A stretch of 64,000 nt of DNA from Alteromonas sp047556435. Lineage in GTDB: Bacteria > Pseudomonadota > Gammaproteobacteria > Enterobacterales > Alteromonadaceae. Position 1 is the first letter of the stretch. Each line of letters begins with the position of its first letter. The stretch lies in contig NZ_CP180210.1 in the NCBI RefSeq assembly GCF_047556435.1, positions 248,001 through 312,000 on the forward strand, written 5' to 3'. The notes under the pieces were generated by a model. That model did not search any database, was not told the DNA's origin, and worked only from the letters and a program-made list of their open reading frames with translations. Positions 1-8,526 of the stretch are shown here, piece by piece. A program made the translations under genes and the position numbers.

Positions 1-1
1 C

Positions 2-538
2 GTATTGCAACGCCTTTCCAACGCCGCTGATATGTTACCGGTAAACAGCACGGACATGACGGCACTGGATTGGGTAAACGGACGTCGCACGCCAGATGCT
101 GATCAAAGCGTCTCGATGGCAATGACCGGTATCAAAATGGGTACCGATGCGCCGGCCTTGTTTAAGGCACTGGTTGAAGCCACGGCATTCGGTGCACGCG
201 CCATTACCGAACGTTTTAATGACGAAGGTGTGCCAATTGAGTCTGTTGTTGTTATCGGTGGTATTTCGAAAAAATCAGATTACGTCATGCAAACCTGTGC
301 TGACGTGTGGAACTGTCCAATTGACGTACTGGAGAGTGAGCAAAGCTGTGCGCTTGGGGCCGCTATTATGGCAGCAGTGGCAGCGGGCGCATTCGATAGT
401 GTGGAAGCCGCGCAAAAAGTGATGGCGTCACCGGTATGCAAGCAATATCACCCCAACGCAGAACGCGCCTCAATTTATGACGCGTTATACAGCAAATACC
501 AGACGCTGGGCGACTATGTCAGCGGAGGCAACCCATGA
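2..538 (+). CDS. araB: L-ribulokinase AraB, C-terminal part (5' end outside window)
   Basis: Carboxy-terminal third of an FGGY-family carbohydrate kinase; the reading frame is open to the left window edge, so the true start lies upstream. The visible part carries the second FGGY domain: the nucleotide-site stretch VVIGGISKKSDY and the late ALGAAIMAAVAAG helix. Ribulokinase phosphorylates L-ribulose to L-ribulose 5-phosphate with ATP in the cytoplasm. The identification rests on family resemblance plus the immediately following araD (4-bp ATGA overlap) and araA, which together make the complete isomerase/kinase/epimerase route. The first methionine-like codon at position 5 is internal and not a real start. 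Confidence 0.93.
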   Translation, partial: VLQRLSNAADMLPVNSTDMTALDWVNGRRTPDADQSVSMAMTGIKMGTDAPALFKALVEATAFGARAITERFNDEGVPIESVVVIGGISKKSDYVMQTCADVWNCPIDVLESEQSCALGAAIMAAVAAGAFDSVEAAQKVMASPVCKQYHPNAERASIYDALYSKYQTLGDYVSGGNP

Positions 539-1227
539 GCTATACCGAATTAAAACGTGAAGTCTATGAAGCCAACATGGAACTTCAGAACCGAAATCTG
601 GTGATCTACACCTTCGGTAACGTGTCGCAAATCGACCGTGATAAAGGTGTGGTAGCCATTAAGCCGAGCGGTGTGTCTTACGAAACCATGAAGCCGGAAG
701 ATATCGTGGTTGTCGATTTGGAGAACAACATTGTGGAAGGGAGCATGCGCCCCTCCTCAGATACCAAAACCCATGTTCACCTGTATCGCGAGTTCGACAG
801 TATCGGCGGAGTCACGCATACGCACTCAACCTATGCCACGGCATGGGCACAGGCGAAGCAAAGTATTCCCTGTCTGGGAACGACTCATGCCGATTATGTA
901 CATGGCGACATCACCTGCACGCGGGATCTCACCGACGAGCAGGTAAATGGCGATTACGAATTAGAAACCGGTATACAAATCACCGACGCTTATAAAGAGC
1001 GCGAACCGATGGCAGCGCCCATGGTGATTGTTGCCGGACATGCTCCGTTTACCTGGGGCAAAGACGCTGCGCAGTCTGTTTATCATGCTGCGCTTTTAGA
1101 AGAAATTGCCCGCATGGCGTATCTCACCAGAACACTGGACCCGAATGCCGCGCCCCTGCAACAGGCAATTTTAGATAAACATTATTTACGCAAACACGGC
1201 AAAGACGCCTATTACGGCCAGAACTAA
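535..1227 (+). CDS. araD: L-ribulose-5-phosphate 4-epimerase
   Basis: A 230-residue class II aldolase-fold epimerase that turns L-ribulose 5-phosphate into D-xylulose 5-phosphate, the entry to the pentose phosphate pathway. The zinc-binding histidines are visible in the HTHSTYATAWAQ segment and in AGHAPFTWG, and GTTHADYVHGD is typical of AraD. Length equals the family norm (about 230). The start ATG overlaps the araB stop by four bases, so the two are translationally coupled; araA follows after 35 bp. The order B-D-A differs from the E. coli B-A-D order. Confidence 0.96.
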   Translation: MSYTELKREVYEANMELQNRNLVIYTFGNVSQIDRDKGVVAIKPSGVSYETMKPEDIVVVDLENNIVEGSMRPSSDTKTHVHLYREFDSIGGVTHTHSTYATAWAQAKQSIPCLGTTHADYVHGDITCTRDLTDEQVNGDYELETGIQITDAYKEREPMAAPMVIVAGHAPFTWGKDAAQSVYHAALLEEIARMAYLTRTLDPNAAPLQQAILDKHYLRKHGKDAYYGQN

Positions 1228-1262
1228 GCCGCGTTCGCCAGCAAGTCAGAGGATATTAAGTT

Positions 1263-2765
1263 ATGACCACAGCAAATAAAGAAGTTTGGTTTGTTACCGG
1301 TTCGCAACATCTGTACGGACCAAAAGTACTTGAAGAAGTTGCAGGCAACAGCCAGGCGCTGGCGGCCGGATTAAATGAAAGCCAGAAACTGCCGGTAAAA
1401 GTGGTATACAAAGATACCGTGAAATCGTCAGCCGAAATCCATCAGGTTTGCCAGCAGGCGAACAGTGATAAAAACTGTATTGGTCTGATTTTATGGATGC
1501 ACACGTTCTCGCCGGCCAAAATGTGGATAGCGGGTCTGAACGAGCTGCGTAAACCATGGCTGCACCTGCATACACAGTTTAATGCAGGCCTGCCGTGGGG
1601 CGATATCAACATGAACTACATGAATACGCACCAGGCCGCACACGGCGACCGCGAGTTCGGATTCATCGGTACGCGTATGCGCAAAGAGCGTAAAGTGGTA
1701 GTGGGTCACTGGCAGCGTCCGGAAGTGCTGGAGCAGCTTAACGGCTGGTGCCGTGCCGCAATGGGCTGGGCAGAAAGCCAGAGCCTGAAAGTGGTACGTT
1801 TCGGTGACAACATGCGTAACGTGGCGGTGACAGAAGGCGACAAAGTGGCGGCACAAATCGCGTTTGGTTACGAAGTCCATGCTTACGGTTTGAACGACCT
1901 GGCTGATTCAGTAAACGACATCAGCGATGCTGACGCCAATGCGCAGCTGGACACCTACTTCCAGGAATACGAAATCAGCGAAGACACGCTGAAAGACGAT
2001 TATGCCCGTGAGCGTCTGCTCAAAGAAGCCAAGCTTGAGCTGGGGATGCAGAAGTTCATGGACGACGGCGGCTTCAGTGCGTTCACTAACTGCTTTGAAA
2101 ACCTTGCTGGTCTGTCGGGCTTGCCTGGTCTGGCGACGCAGCGACTGATGGCAAAAGGCTACGGCTATGGCGCCGAAGGTGACTGGAAAACCGCAGCCAT
2201 GGTACGCATCATGAAAGTAATGGGGCAGGGCCGTGAAGGCGGTTGCTCTTTCATGGAAGATTACACCTACAACATGACAGACACCGTGGACCAGGTCTTG
2301 GGTGCGCACATGTTAGAAGTCTGTCCGTCGATTGCTGCGAAGAAGCCACGTCTGGAAGTGCATCATCATACTATTGGTGTGAAATGTGACGTACCGCGTC
2401 TGCTTTTCTCAGCAAAGCCTGGCCCGGCGATCAACGTATCGCCAATCGATATGGGTAACCGTTTCCGTATTCTGGTGAACGAGGTAGACGCGGTAAATCC
2501 ACCGGATAACACACCAAATCTGCCAGTAGCATCAGCATTGTGGGAGCCTAAGCCAAACCTGAAGACCGCAGCAGCGGCGTGGATCCACGCAGGTGGCGCC
2601 CACCACACAGTTTACAGTCAGGCAGTGACGACCGAGATGGTAGAAGATTTCGCGGATATGGCAGGTGTTGAAACCGTGGTCATCGATGACGATACCAACA
2701 TTCGATCACTGAAATCAGAGCTTCGCTACAACGCGGCTTACTATCATCTGAAGCAGGGCGTGTAA
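1263..2765 (+). CDS. araA: L-arabinose isomerase
   Basis: A 500-residue cytoplasmic isomerase converting L-arabinose to L-ribulose, the first step of the non-oxidative route. Conserved manganese and active-site segments are present: SFMEDYTYNM, LEVCPSI, the histidine-rich LEVHHHTIG and GGAHHTVYS near the C-terminus, matching the Glu/Glu/His/His set of the E. coli enzyme. Length equals E. coli AraA. The start is preceded by GAGGA at suitable distance. It is the last of the three araBDA genes; a 205-bp gap separates it from the HAD phosphatase. Confidence 0.97.
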   Translation: MTTANKEVWFVTGSQHLYGPKVLEEVAGNSQALAAGLNESQKLPVKVVYKDTVKSSAEIHQVCQQANSDKNCIGLILWMHTFSPAKMWIAGLNELRKPWLHLHTQFNAGLPWGDINMNYMNTHQAAHGDREFGFIGTRMRKERKVVVGHWQRPEVLEQLNGWCRAAMGWAESQSLKVVRFGDNMRNVAVTEGDKVAAQIAFGYEVHAYGLNDLADSVNDISDADANAQLDTYFQEYEISEDTLKDDYARERLLKEAKLELGMQKFMDDGGFSAFTNCFENLAGLSGLPGLATQRLMAKGYGYGAEGDWKTAAMVRIMKVMGQGREGGCSFMEDYTYNMTDTVDQVLGAHMLEVCPSIAAKKPRLEVHHHTIGVKCDVPRLLFSAKPGPAINVSPIDMGNRFRILVNEVDAVNPPDNTPNLPVASALWEPKPNLKTAAAAWIHAGGAHHTVYSQAVTTEMVEDFADMAGVETVVIDDDTNIRSLKSELRYNAAYYHLKQGV

Positions 2766-2830
2766 CGCGCCCTCCACGAAGGTGGGTAATCTGAACACGC
2801 TGACCGTATAGTATATCGTGTCCCCGGAGT

Positions 2831-2913
2831 CTGTTACTTTTTAACTTGTTATATTCCATCCTTAAGCGACGATTGCATCGTACTCAGGATAGTCAGCAGT
2901 TAAAAGGTAGCAG
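2831..2913. repeat. Imperfect 18-bp inverted repeat downstream of araA
   Basis: Arms at 2831-2848 and 2896-2913 (core GTTACTTTTTAACT against AGTTAAAAGGTAGC) pair imperfectly around a roughly 47-base spacer. It lies between araA and the HAD phosphatase. It could fold in the transcript and act as a weak terminator or processing site, but there is no clean uridine tract. The function is unknown. Confidence 0.3.
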
Positions 2914-2970
2914 GCTCTGTTACTATGAGCTTGGCGCTTTTCTTATTTTCACTTCAGTTTGGGAGCAATC

Positions 2971-3555
2971 ATGGTAGATCTTCGTTCGTATAAGGGCATT
3001 ATTTTTGACATGGATGGCACACTCATCGACTCGATGGGCGCGCATATGGAAGCCTGGCGACTGGCTTGCGAACAGCACGGCTTCCCCTTTGACCTTGATT
3101 ATATGTATAGCCTCGGTGGTGTCCCTACCCGCAAGACGGTCGAAATTCTGAATGAAAAATACGCGATGTCACACAGCCCGGATGAAGTTGCACGGACCAA
3201 ACGGGAGATGTGGGAAAAAATGGACCACACGCCTACGATCATAGAGTCCACAATGGCTGTTTTTCGACAATACAGGCCTTCAATGCGTATCGGTATTGGC
3301 ACCGGCGCCGAACGTCCTCACGCTGTGCATTTGCTTGAACATCATGGATTGCTTTCCGAAATTGATGCCCTGGTCACCGCGACTGATGTAACGCATGGTA
3401 AGCCACACCCCGAAACGTTTTTAACCGTTGCTGAAAAAATGGGACTGGCGCCGAAAGATTGTGTGGTTTTCGAAGATACAGAAATAGGTCGCAAGGCAGC
3501 CAGCGATGGCGGCATGGATTGCATCATGGTGCACAACGGAGAAATTCAGATTTAA
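2971..3555 (+). CDS. HAD-superfamily sugar-phosphate phosphatase (YqaB / beta-PGM type)
   Basis: A 194-residue HAD hydrolase with the nucleophile motif FDMDGTLIDS near residue 14, a small helical cap after it, GTGAER (motif II region), the lysine motif in THGKPHPETF and the late acidic motif FEDTEIGRKAA. This is the beta-phosphoglucomutase/YqaB arrangement, a family that dephosphorylates small sugar phosphates such as fructose 1-phosphate. I chose the ATG at 2971 because GGGAG sits six bases before it; a TTG at 2959 would extend it by four residues. It lies between araA and a mutarotase, so a role in removing dead-end or excess pentose/hexose phosphates is a reasonable inference. The substrate cannot be read from sequence. 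Confidence 0.82.
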   Translation: MVDLRSYKGIIFDMDGTLIDSMGAHMEAWRLACEQHGFPFDLDYMYSLGGVPTRKTVEILNEKYAMSHSPDEVARTKREMWEKMDHTPTIIESTMAVFRQYRPSMRIGIGTGAERPHAVHLLEHHGLLSEIDALVTATDVTHGKPHPETFLTVAEKMGLAPKDCVVFEDTEIGRKAASDGGMDCIMVHNGEIQI

Positions 3556-3640
3556 GTCGTAATAAGCGACCAAGCGGGTTGCTTTTTATAACTTTAATTG
3601 TAATATAAAAGTATAAAAATCGTTATAGGAAAGTAACAAC

Positions 3641-4831
3641 ATGGTGTGCACACAACGTTCACTGTCAGCCAGTGCCCTGATAAGCGGGGCTAAACGTCAT
3701 CTTGTCATTGCAGCTGCAATGTCATTCTCACTTACCCCATTGTTCGCACAAGCACAGGAAGAATCAATGTCAGCACCTTCTGCTTTGATGCAGGCGTACG
3801 GCACGTTGGATGACGCCACGCCGGTTAATAAAGTTACGCTCACCAATAGTCATGGCGTCGAGATGGATGTGATTAGCTACGGTGGCATTATTACCCGTCT
3901 GGAAACGCCGGATCGAAATGGCGAACCTGGCAATATCGTTCTGGGTATGGATAACCTGGAAGACTATGTGCAGAGTAACCCCTATTTTGGCGCCATTATC
4001 GGCCGTTACGGTAACCGTATCGCAAACGGTAAGTTCACGCTGAACGGCACCGAGTATCAGCTGGCCACTAACGATGGTGACAATCATCTGCATGGCGGTG
4101 TACAGGGCTTTGACAAAAAGGTGTGGCAAATGACGCCGTTTACCACCGCAACCAGTGCGGGTGTCACGCTGAAGTTGATTAGCCCCGACGGTGATCAGGG
4201 CTACCCTGGCACGCTGGATACCACAGTGACCTACACGCTAACCAATGACAACACGCTGGATATGCATTTTGCGGCGACCACCGATAAACCGACCATTGTA
4301 AACCTGACCCAGCATACTTACTTCAACCTGTCTGGTGAAGGCACCATACTCGACCACGTTCTACAAATTCCTTCTGATGCCATTACCCCGGTAGATAGCG
4401 GCCTTATTCCGACAGGCGATCTGGAACCGGTAGCAGGTACCCCGTTTGACTTCAGAAAGCCCAAAGCCATCGGCAAAGACATCAATGTCAGCAATGAACA
4501 GTTAAAGCGTGGTAAAGGGTATGATCACAACTTCGTTATTAAAACGGATGCAAACAACGAGCTTGTAACTGCCGCGACGGTGTACGATCCGGAGTCAGGT
4601 CGTGAACTGACGGTGTTGACCGAGGAGCCGGCAGTGCAGTTTTACTCAGGTAACTTTCTGGACGGCGGTACCTCACAGAAAGGCATGACCCATGCATTTC
4701 GTTCCGGCTTTTGTCTGGAACCACAGCACAATCCAGACTCCCCAAACCAGAGCGCATTCCCCAGCACCACACTGATGCCGGGCGAGGTCTATTCAACGCG
4801 TATTGTGTATGCGTTTGATACCAGAAAATAA
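3641..4831 (+). CDS. Periplasmic aldose 1-epimerase (galactose mutarotase family)
   Basis: A 396-residue GalM-family mutarotase with an extended N-terminus that looks like a signal peptide (hydrophobic run LVIAAAMSFSLTPLFAQA, cleavage near residue 38), so it should act in the periplasm. Family motifs are GRYGNRIANG, NHLHGGVQGFDKKVW, the catalytic histidine in LTQHTYFNLSG and the catalytic glutamate in CLEPQHNPDSPN. It interconverts alpha and beta anomers of free aldoses, probably arabinose or galactose released by the neighbouring hydrolases. A second, signal-less GalM lies at 38896. RBS AGGAAAG precedes the ATG. The next gene, a GH43 lipoprotein, starts 63 bp downstream and is probably co-transcribed. 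Confidence 0.9.
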   Translation: MVCTQRSLSASALISGAKRHLVIAAAMSFSLTPLFAQAQEESMSAPSALMQAYGTLDDATPVNKVTLTNSHGVEMDVISYGGIITRLETPDRNGEPGNIVLGMDNLEDYVQSNPYFGAIIGRYGNRIANGKFTLNGTEYQLATNDGDNHLHGGVQGFDKKVWQMTPFTTATSAGVTLKLISPDGDQGYPGTLDTTVTYTLTNDNTLDMHFAATTDKPTIVNLTQHTYFNLSGEGTILDHVLQIPSDAITPVDSGLIPTGDLEPVAGTPFDFRKPKAIGKDINVSNEQLKRGKGYDHNFVIKTDANNELVTAATVYDPESGRELTVLTEEPAVQFYSGNFLDGGTSQKGMTHAFRSGFCLEPQHNPDSPNQSAFPSTTLMPGEVYSTRIVYAFDTRK

Positions 4832-4894
4832 ATCGTAGTGACGTAAACGCCCGTCTCGTGCCGGGCTTACCAGACTTGATGACAGAGGTAACCA

Positions 4895-6823
4895 ATGCAA
4901 CGTAAATCGTTGAGTGCATTTGCGCTTCTCGCCTGTCTGCTGGCCGGTATTTCCGGTTGTCAGACAACGCCAGACGGTGACAGTGAGAGCAGCACAAAGA
5001 ATTCCCAAAGCGAAGAGCCGGAACAGGCAGATAATGGCACCTTCACCAACCCGCTATTTCCTAATGGTGCCGATCCTTGGCTGGAATACTGGGACGGCAA
5101 TTACTACCTGACCACCACCACCTGGACCTCCGAGCTGGTGATGCGTAAAGCGCCGACGCTGGCAGGTCTGGCCGATGCGACGCCGGTTAACGTCTGGTCT
5201 TCTGCCGATCCGGAACGCTGCTGTAACTTCTGGGCATTTGAGTTTCATCGCCTGAAAGGACCAGATGGCTACCGCTGGTACATGATGTATACCTCGGGCC
5301 GCGATGGCACGCTGGACTACCAGCATCTGAATGTTCTGGAAAGTGCCGGTGATGATCCAATGGGGCCTTACGAATACAAAGGCGCACTGATGCCCGACGT
5401 ATGGAACATCGACGGCAACTACCTGACACTCAACGACAAACTGTATGTGATTTACTCACAGTGGCAGGGCGATCAGCAACTGAACATCATTGCGGAAATG
5501 GAAAACCCGTGGACACTGAAAGAAGATGTTGAGCACACGATCCTCACCCGCCCTGAACTGGACTGGGAAATCAGCGGGCGCAAAGTAACGGAAGGGGCGG
5601 AAATACTGCAGCGCAATGGCCGCACCTTTATGACGTATTCGGCCAGTTTCTGTAACACGCCTGATTATAAGCTGGGCCTGATGGAGCTGGTGGGTGACGA
5701 CCCCATGAATCGCGACGACTGGAAGAAATTTGAGGAGCCGGTTTTCGTGCGCACCGATACCGTATTCGGGCCTGGGCATAATGGTTTCTTTACGTCGCCT
5801 GACGGAACCGAAGACTGGCTGGTATATCACGGCAACGATTCTGTTGAACATGGTTGCAGTGCGACACGTTCGCTTCGTGCACAGCGCTTTACCTGGAATG
5901 CGGATGGCACACCACAGTTCGGTGAGCCCTTAACGCCAGGCGTTGAAGTTGCGCCTCCCTCTGGCGAGAATGGCCCGCTGGTAACACGCGTGCAGGGGCA
6001 GCGTTATCACCTGGTAAATGCCACCAGTAATTTGTGCCTGGACATTTCATCAGACCCGGAAGACAACCGCGCCGTGCAGCGTGCCTGCACCGGTACGAAT
6101 GGACAGTGGGTGCTGGATAGCACAACCGACGGTTACATACGACTGGCAAACCGGGAAGACAGCAAGTTCCTGGAAGTGGCAAACTGCAGTGTGAACGACA
6201 ATGCCCGTGTGCAGTCCGCTGCATGGCGTAACAATTACTGCCAGCAGTGGAAAGTCGAGCCCGGAGTTGATGGCAACGTGACACTGGTTAACCGTTACAG
6301 TGAGAAACCGCTGGCGGTTGCAGGCTGTTCTGCGTCTGAGAATCAGGCCGTCTTGCAGCACAACAACGACAGTGCGTGCAATCAGTGGCAACTTCAGCCG
6401 GTGGGTGATGTGGTGCTGCTCAGCCAGCAAAGCGGCAAAGCGGTAAGCGTACCCGCGTCGGCATCCGCTGGCGACAATGTTATGCAACAGGCGTGGGCGC
6501 ATGGAGACAACCAAACCTGGAATATCACGCCTACCAACACAGGCTATGTTGCACTGAAACCAGAAGCTGACGCAGACGTATGCGCAGGTATCGCCAACAG
6601 TGCCGTGGTGCCGGGCGCCAATGTTGAACTGATGTCTTGCGAAGAGAAAACAGCGCAGTGGCGTATGAAGCCAGTAGCGGGTGGCGGCATGATGTTTATC
6701 AACCGTTACACGAATCAGGCGTTAGGGCTCACCGATTGTGGCCTGGCCGAAGGAACCAATCTGGCGCAGCAGCCGGAACTGGCTAATCGCTGTCAGATAT
6801 TCCACTTGCGTGAACCGCAGTAA
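4895..6823 (+). CDS. GH43 arabinosidase lipoprotein with two ricin-type lectin domains
   Basis: A 642-residue lipoprotein: lipobox ISGC puts the lipidated cysteine at residue 22, followed by a Ser/Glu-rich linker. Residues about 50-350 form a GH43 five-bladed propeller (catalytic base region NGADPWLEY, the EGAEIL glutamate after RPELDWEISGRK, and GPGHNGFF). Residues about 365-640 contain six short subrepeats, five ending in a QxW-type motif (GQW, QQW, NQW, QTW, AQW) and the last in a degenerate QIF; that fits two beta-trefoil (RICIN/CBM13) modules. GH43 enzymes of this type remove alpha-L-arabinofuranosyl residues; the lectin part probably holds the polymer. GAGG precedes the ATG. A strong terminator follows at 6845. 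Confidence 0.88.
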   Translation: MQRKSLSAFALLACLLAGISGCQTTPDGDSESSTKNSQSEEPEQADNGTFTNPLFPNGADPWLEYWDGNYYLTTTTWTSELVMRKAPTLAGLADATPVNVWSSADPERCCNFWAFEFHRLKGPDGYRWYMMYTSGRDGTLDYQHLNVLESAGDDPMGPYEYKGALMPDVWNIDGNYLTLNDKLYVIYSQWQGDQQLNIIAEMENPWTLKEDVEHTILTRPELDWEISGRKVTEGAEILQRNGRTFMTYSASFCNTPDYKLGLMELVGDDPMNRDDWKKFEEPVFVRTDTVFGPGHNGFFTSPDGTEDWLVYHGNDSVEHGCSATRSLRAQRFTWNADGTPQFGEPLTPGVEVAPPSGENGPLVTRVQGQRYHLVNATSNLCLDISSDPEDNRAVQRACTGTNGQWVLDSTTDGYIRLANREDSKFLEVANCSVNDNARVQSAAWRNNYCQQWKVEPGVDGNVTLVNRYSEKPLAVAGCSASENQAVLQHNNDSACNQWQLQPVGDVVLLSQQSGKAVSVPASASAGDNVMQQAWAHGDNQTWNITPTNTGYVALKPEADADVCAGIANSAVVPGANVELMSCEEKTAQWRMKPVAGGGMMFINRYTNQALGLTDCGLAEGTNLAQQPELANRCQIFHLREPQ

Positions 6824-6844
6824 CGGATAAGTACCGTACTAAAG

Positions 6845-6872
6845 AAAAAGGCTGCCAGATGGCAGCCTTTTA
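6845..6872 (+). terminator. Rho-independent terminator after the GH43-ricin gene
   Basis: Ten-base stem AAAGGCTGCC / GGCAGCCTTT with a four-base loop and flanking A and T runs, 20-50 bases after the GH43 stop. Because of the A run on the left it can also serve the opposite strand, where the lipoprotein pair ends at 6962. A smaller hairpin with the sequence GCCCTTTCGGGC lies at 6901-6912. Confidence 0.85.
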
Positions 6873-6961
6873 CGTTTAACAGCGCAACATTAGGCAACAA
6901 GCCCTTTCGGGCACCTACCTAAAGCCTTAGCTTGAGTACAAGATGACGCTCGCGCCTGCTG

Positions 6962-7516
6962 CTATACCGGAATCTGCGACGAGCATCCTTCGCTGTATGC
7001 AGCTTTAATTCTTGCCAGTGCTTTTGCTATCGCTTTATTCAGCGTGGTTTTGATTTCACCCTGCGTGGAGCTGAAATTCACCTCCACTTCATGGCCCCGA
7101 AAGTAGCGCTTATCGCTAAAGTCTTCATCGTCAGGACCTTTAAACTGAGCACCAAACACTACATTGGCCGCCATGTTTCCGCGTAACGACTGAATATACG
7201 CTTTTACCAGTGTGAGCTTTAACGATCCGGCGTTAGGAACGACATCATGGGATATCTTCACATGAGCCAGTGCGCTCTCGACCCATCGGTCAACATCAGA
7301 TTCCACAATCGTAAAGGCTACTGAGCCCATGGTTTTAGACTGGCGGTGATCTTCATACGAAAACAGTGTAATAGGGCACTTCATATCACGTTGCGAGGCA
7401 ATGTCGGCAGTCAGTGACGCAGGAGGTGCCTTATAATCGTGCACAAGATGTGTTGTATTTACCTGACAGCCAGCCAGAAAGCCAGCTGTCAGGGTGATAA
7501 CGGCAAAGCGAAACAT
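6962..7516 (-). CDS. Uncharacterised lipoprotein, 184 aa (second of a pair)
   Basis: No family recognised with confidence. It has an N-terminal signal with lipobox LAGC (Cys17). The mature part is mixed alpha/beta with a conserved-looking stretch GNMAANVVFGAQF, then alternating strands (HEVEVNFSS) and a C-terminal amphipathic helix ending in a Cys-containing tail. It starts only 2 bp after the stop of the upstream lipoprotein gene, so the two form an operon and probably a complex or shared process at the outer membrane. It lies between GH43 and GH13 genes, but nothing in the protein itself points to carbohydrates. Confidence 0.75.
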   Translation of the reverse strand: MFRFAVITLTAGFLAGCQVNTTHLVHDYKAPPASLTADIASQRDMKCPITLFSYEDHRQSKTMGSVAFTIVESDVDRWVESALAHVKISHDVVPNAGSLKLTLVKAYIQSLRGNMAANVVFGAQFKGPDDEDFSDKRYFRGHEVEVNFSSTQGEIKTTLNKAIAKALARIKAAYSEGCSSQIPV

Positions 7517-7518
7517 CG

Positions 7519-8298
7519 TTACGCCGTGGGTGCACGCTTAGTATCAAGGCTGCGAACAACCGAAGCTGCCAGCAATTTGGCAATGGCCTGCAACTCTGCT
7601 TGCAAAACAGCAGGCTGCTCTGCCCACTTGGCGGCATTAACTTCTTTATCCTCAGAGATACTACTTAGCGCTCTGTTAACGGCAATGGAGTCGCGATAAA
7701 TCAGATTGTCCGGGTGCGTTGCAGACGTTTTACTTTTTTTACTGCCCGCTTTTTCGCTGTATTGCTTTAACGTGTCAGACTTCGGCAACATAGACAAAAC
7801 GGCATACCCTTTCATCGAGTCGAAGTTAGCTCCCAGGGCGTAGCTTGCATCAATAAATAAAACCGCTTCAGCCTCGCTGGCGCGGTAATGAGAATCCACA
7901 TGGTTCTCTACCGGATCAATCACCAGTGTTGTGTTACTGACATTCAGCCAGGGAGCAGCAGCAAGTTCTTCCTGCAGCGCCGTCATAAACATAGCCTGAA
8001 AGTCAGTTTCTATCAGAGAATCTTTAATGGGCTGAATTAATTCTTCAGCGGTGTTAGCTCTGCTGCTTTCAACGGCAACATCGACTAACGCCAGTAACAA
8101 ACCACCGCCGCCTGCTACAGCAACATTAGAGGCGTCTATTTCTGCGGTAATTTCTTTCTGTGGAATGTTCACAATGACCTGGGTGCTGCTGATTTGGTTT
8201 CTGGCAACATCGTCAATGTAATAGTTAGGGGTTGAACCACATGCTGTGAGCAGCATGAGACCTGCTGCAACCGCAGCATAACGAATCTGATTAAACAT
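7519..8298 (-). CDS. Uncharacterised lipoprotein, 259 aa (first of a pair)
   Basis: Function not recognised. I placed the start at 8298 because AAGGAC lies upstream and because this start gives a clean signal peptide with lipobox LTAC (Cys20); the longer in-frame extension to 8394 lacks a signal and was dropped. The mature protein has a Gly-rich hydrophobic stretch (VAGGGGLLLALVDVAVES, about residues 58-75) followed by an alpha/beta region and a Lys/Ser-rich loop (EKAGSKKSKTS). It is the promoter-proximal gene of a two-lipoprotein operon with the 184-residue protein. The divergent neighbour is a lipoprotein alpha/beta hydrolase. Confidence 0.75.
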   Translation of the reverse strand: MFNQIRYAAVAAGLMLLTACGSTPNYYIDDVARNQISSTQVIVNIPQKEITAEIDASNVAVAGGGGLLLALVDVAVESSRANTAEELIQPIKDSLIETDFQAMFMTALQEELAAAPWLNVSNTTLVIDPVENHVDSHYRASEAEAVLFIDASYALGANFDSMKGYAVLSMLPKSDTLKQYSEKAGSKKSKTSATHPDNLIYRDSIAVNRALSSISEDKEVNAAKWAEQPAVLQAELQAIAKLLAASVVRSLDTKRAPTA

Positions 8299-8526
8299 GG
8301 GAAACGTCCTTAGTACACATTTTTTACTACAATTGTTGTCACGTCTGTGCGTGTTTTGGCTCTGTCCTTGGCCGGTAACACCCCGGTTTGTCATCAGTAT
8401 CGATGGTGGTGCAAAGCGCGAATCAGTATAAGACCTTCTGAATAAGTGGAAAAGTGAATTATGAGACGGCTTGTGATTTTTTAATCAATCGGGTCTAATG
8501 AAGCGGACTATCACAAGGAAGTATAT

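Noticed and set aside
7519..8394. Longer start for the 259-residue lipoprotein
   Set aside because: The extra 32 residues would hide the signal peptide and lipobox inside the protein; the inner ATG has AAGGA upstream.
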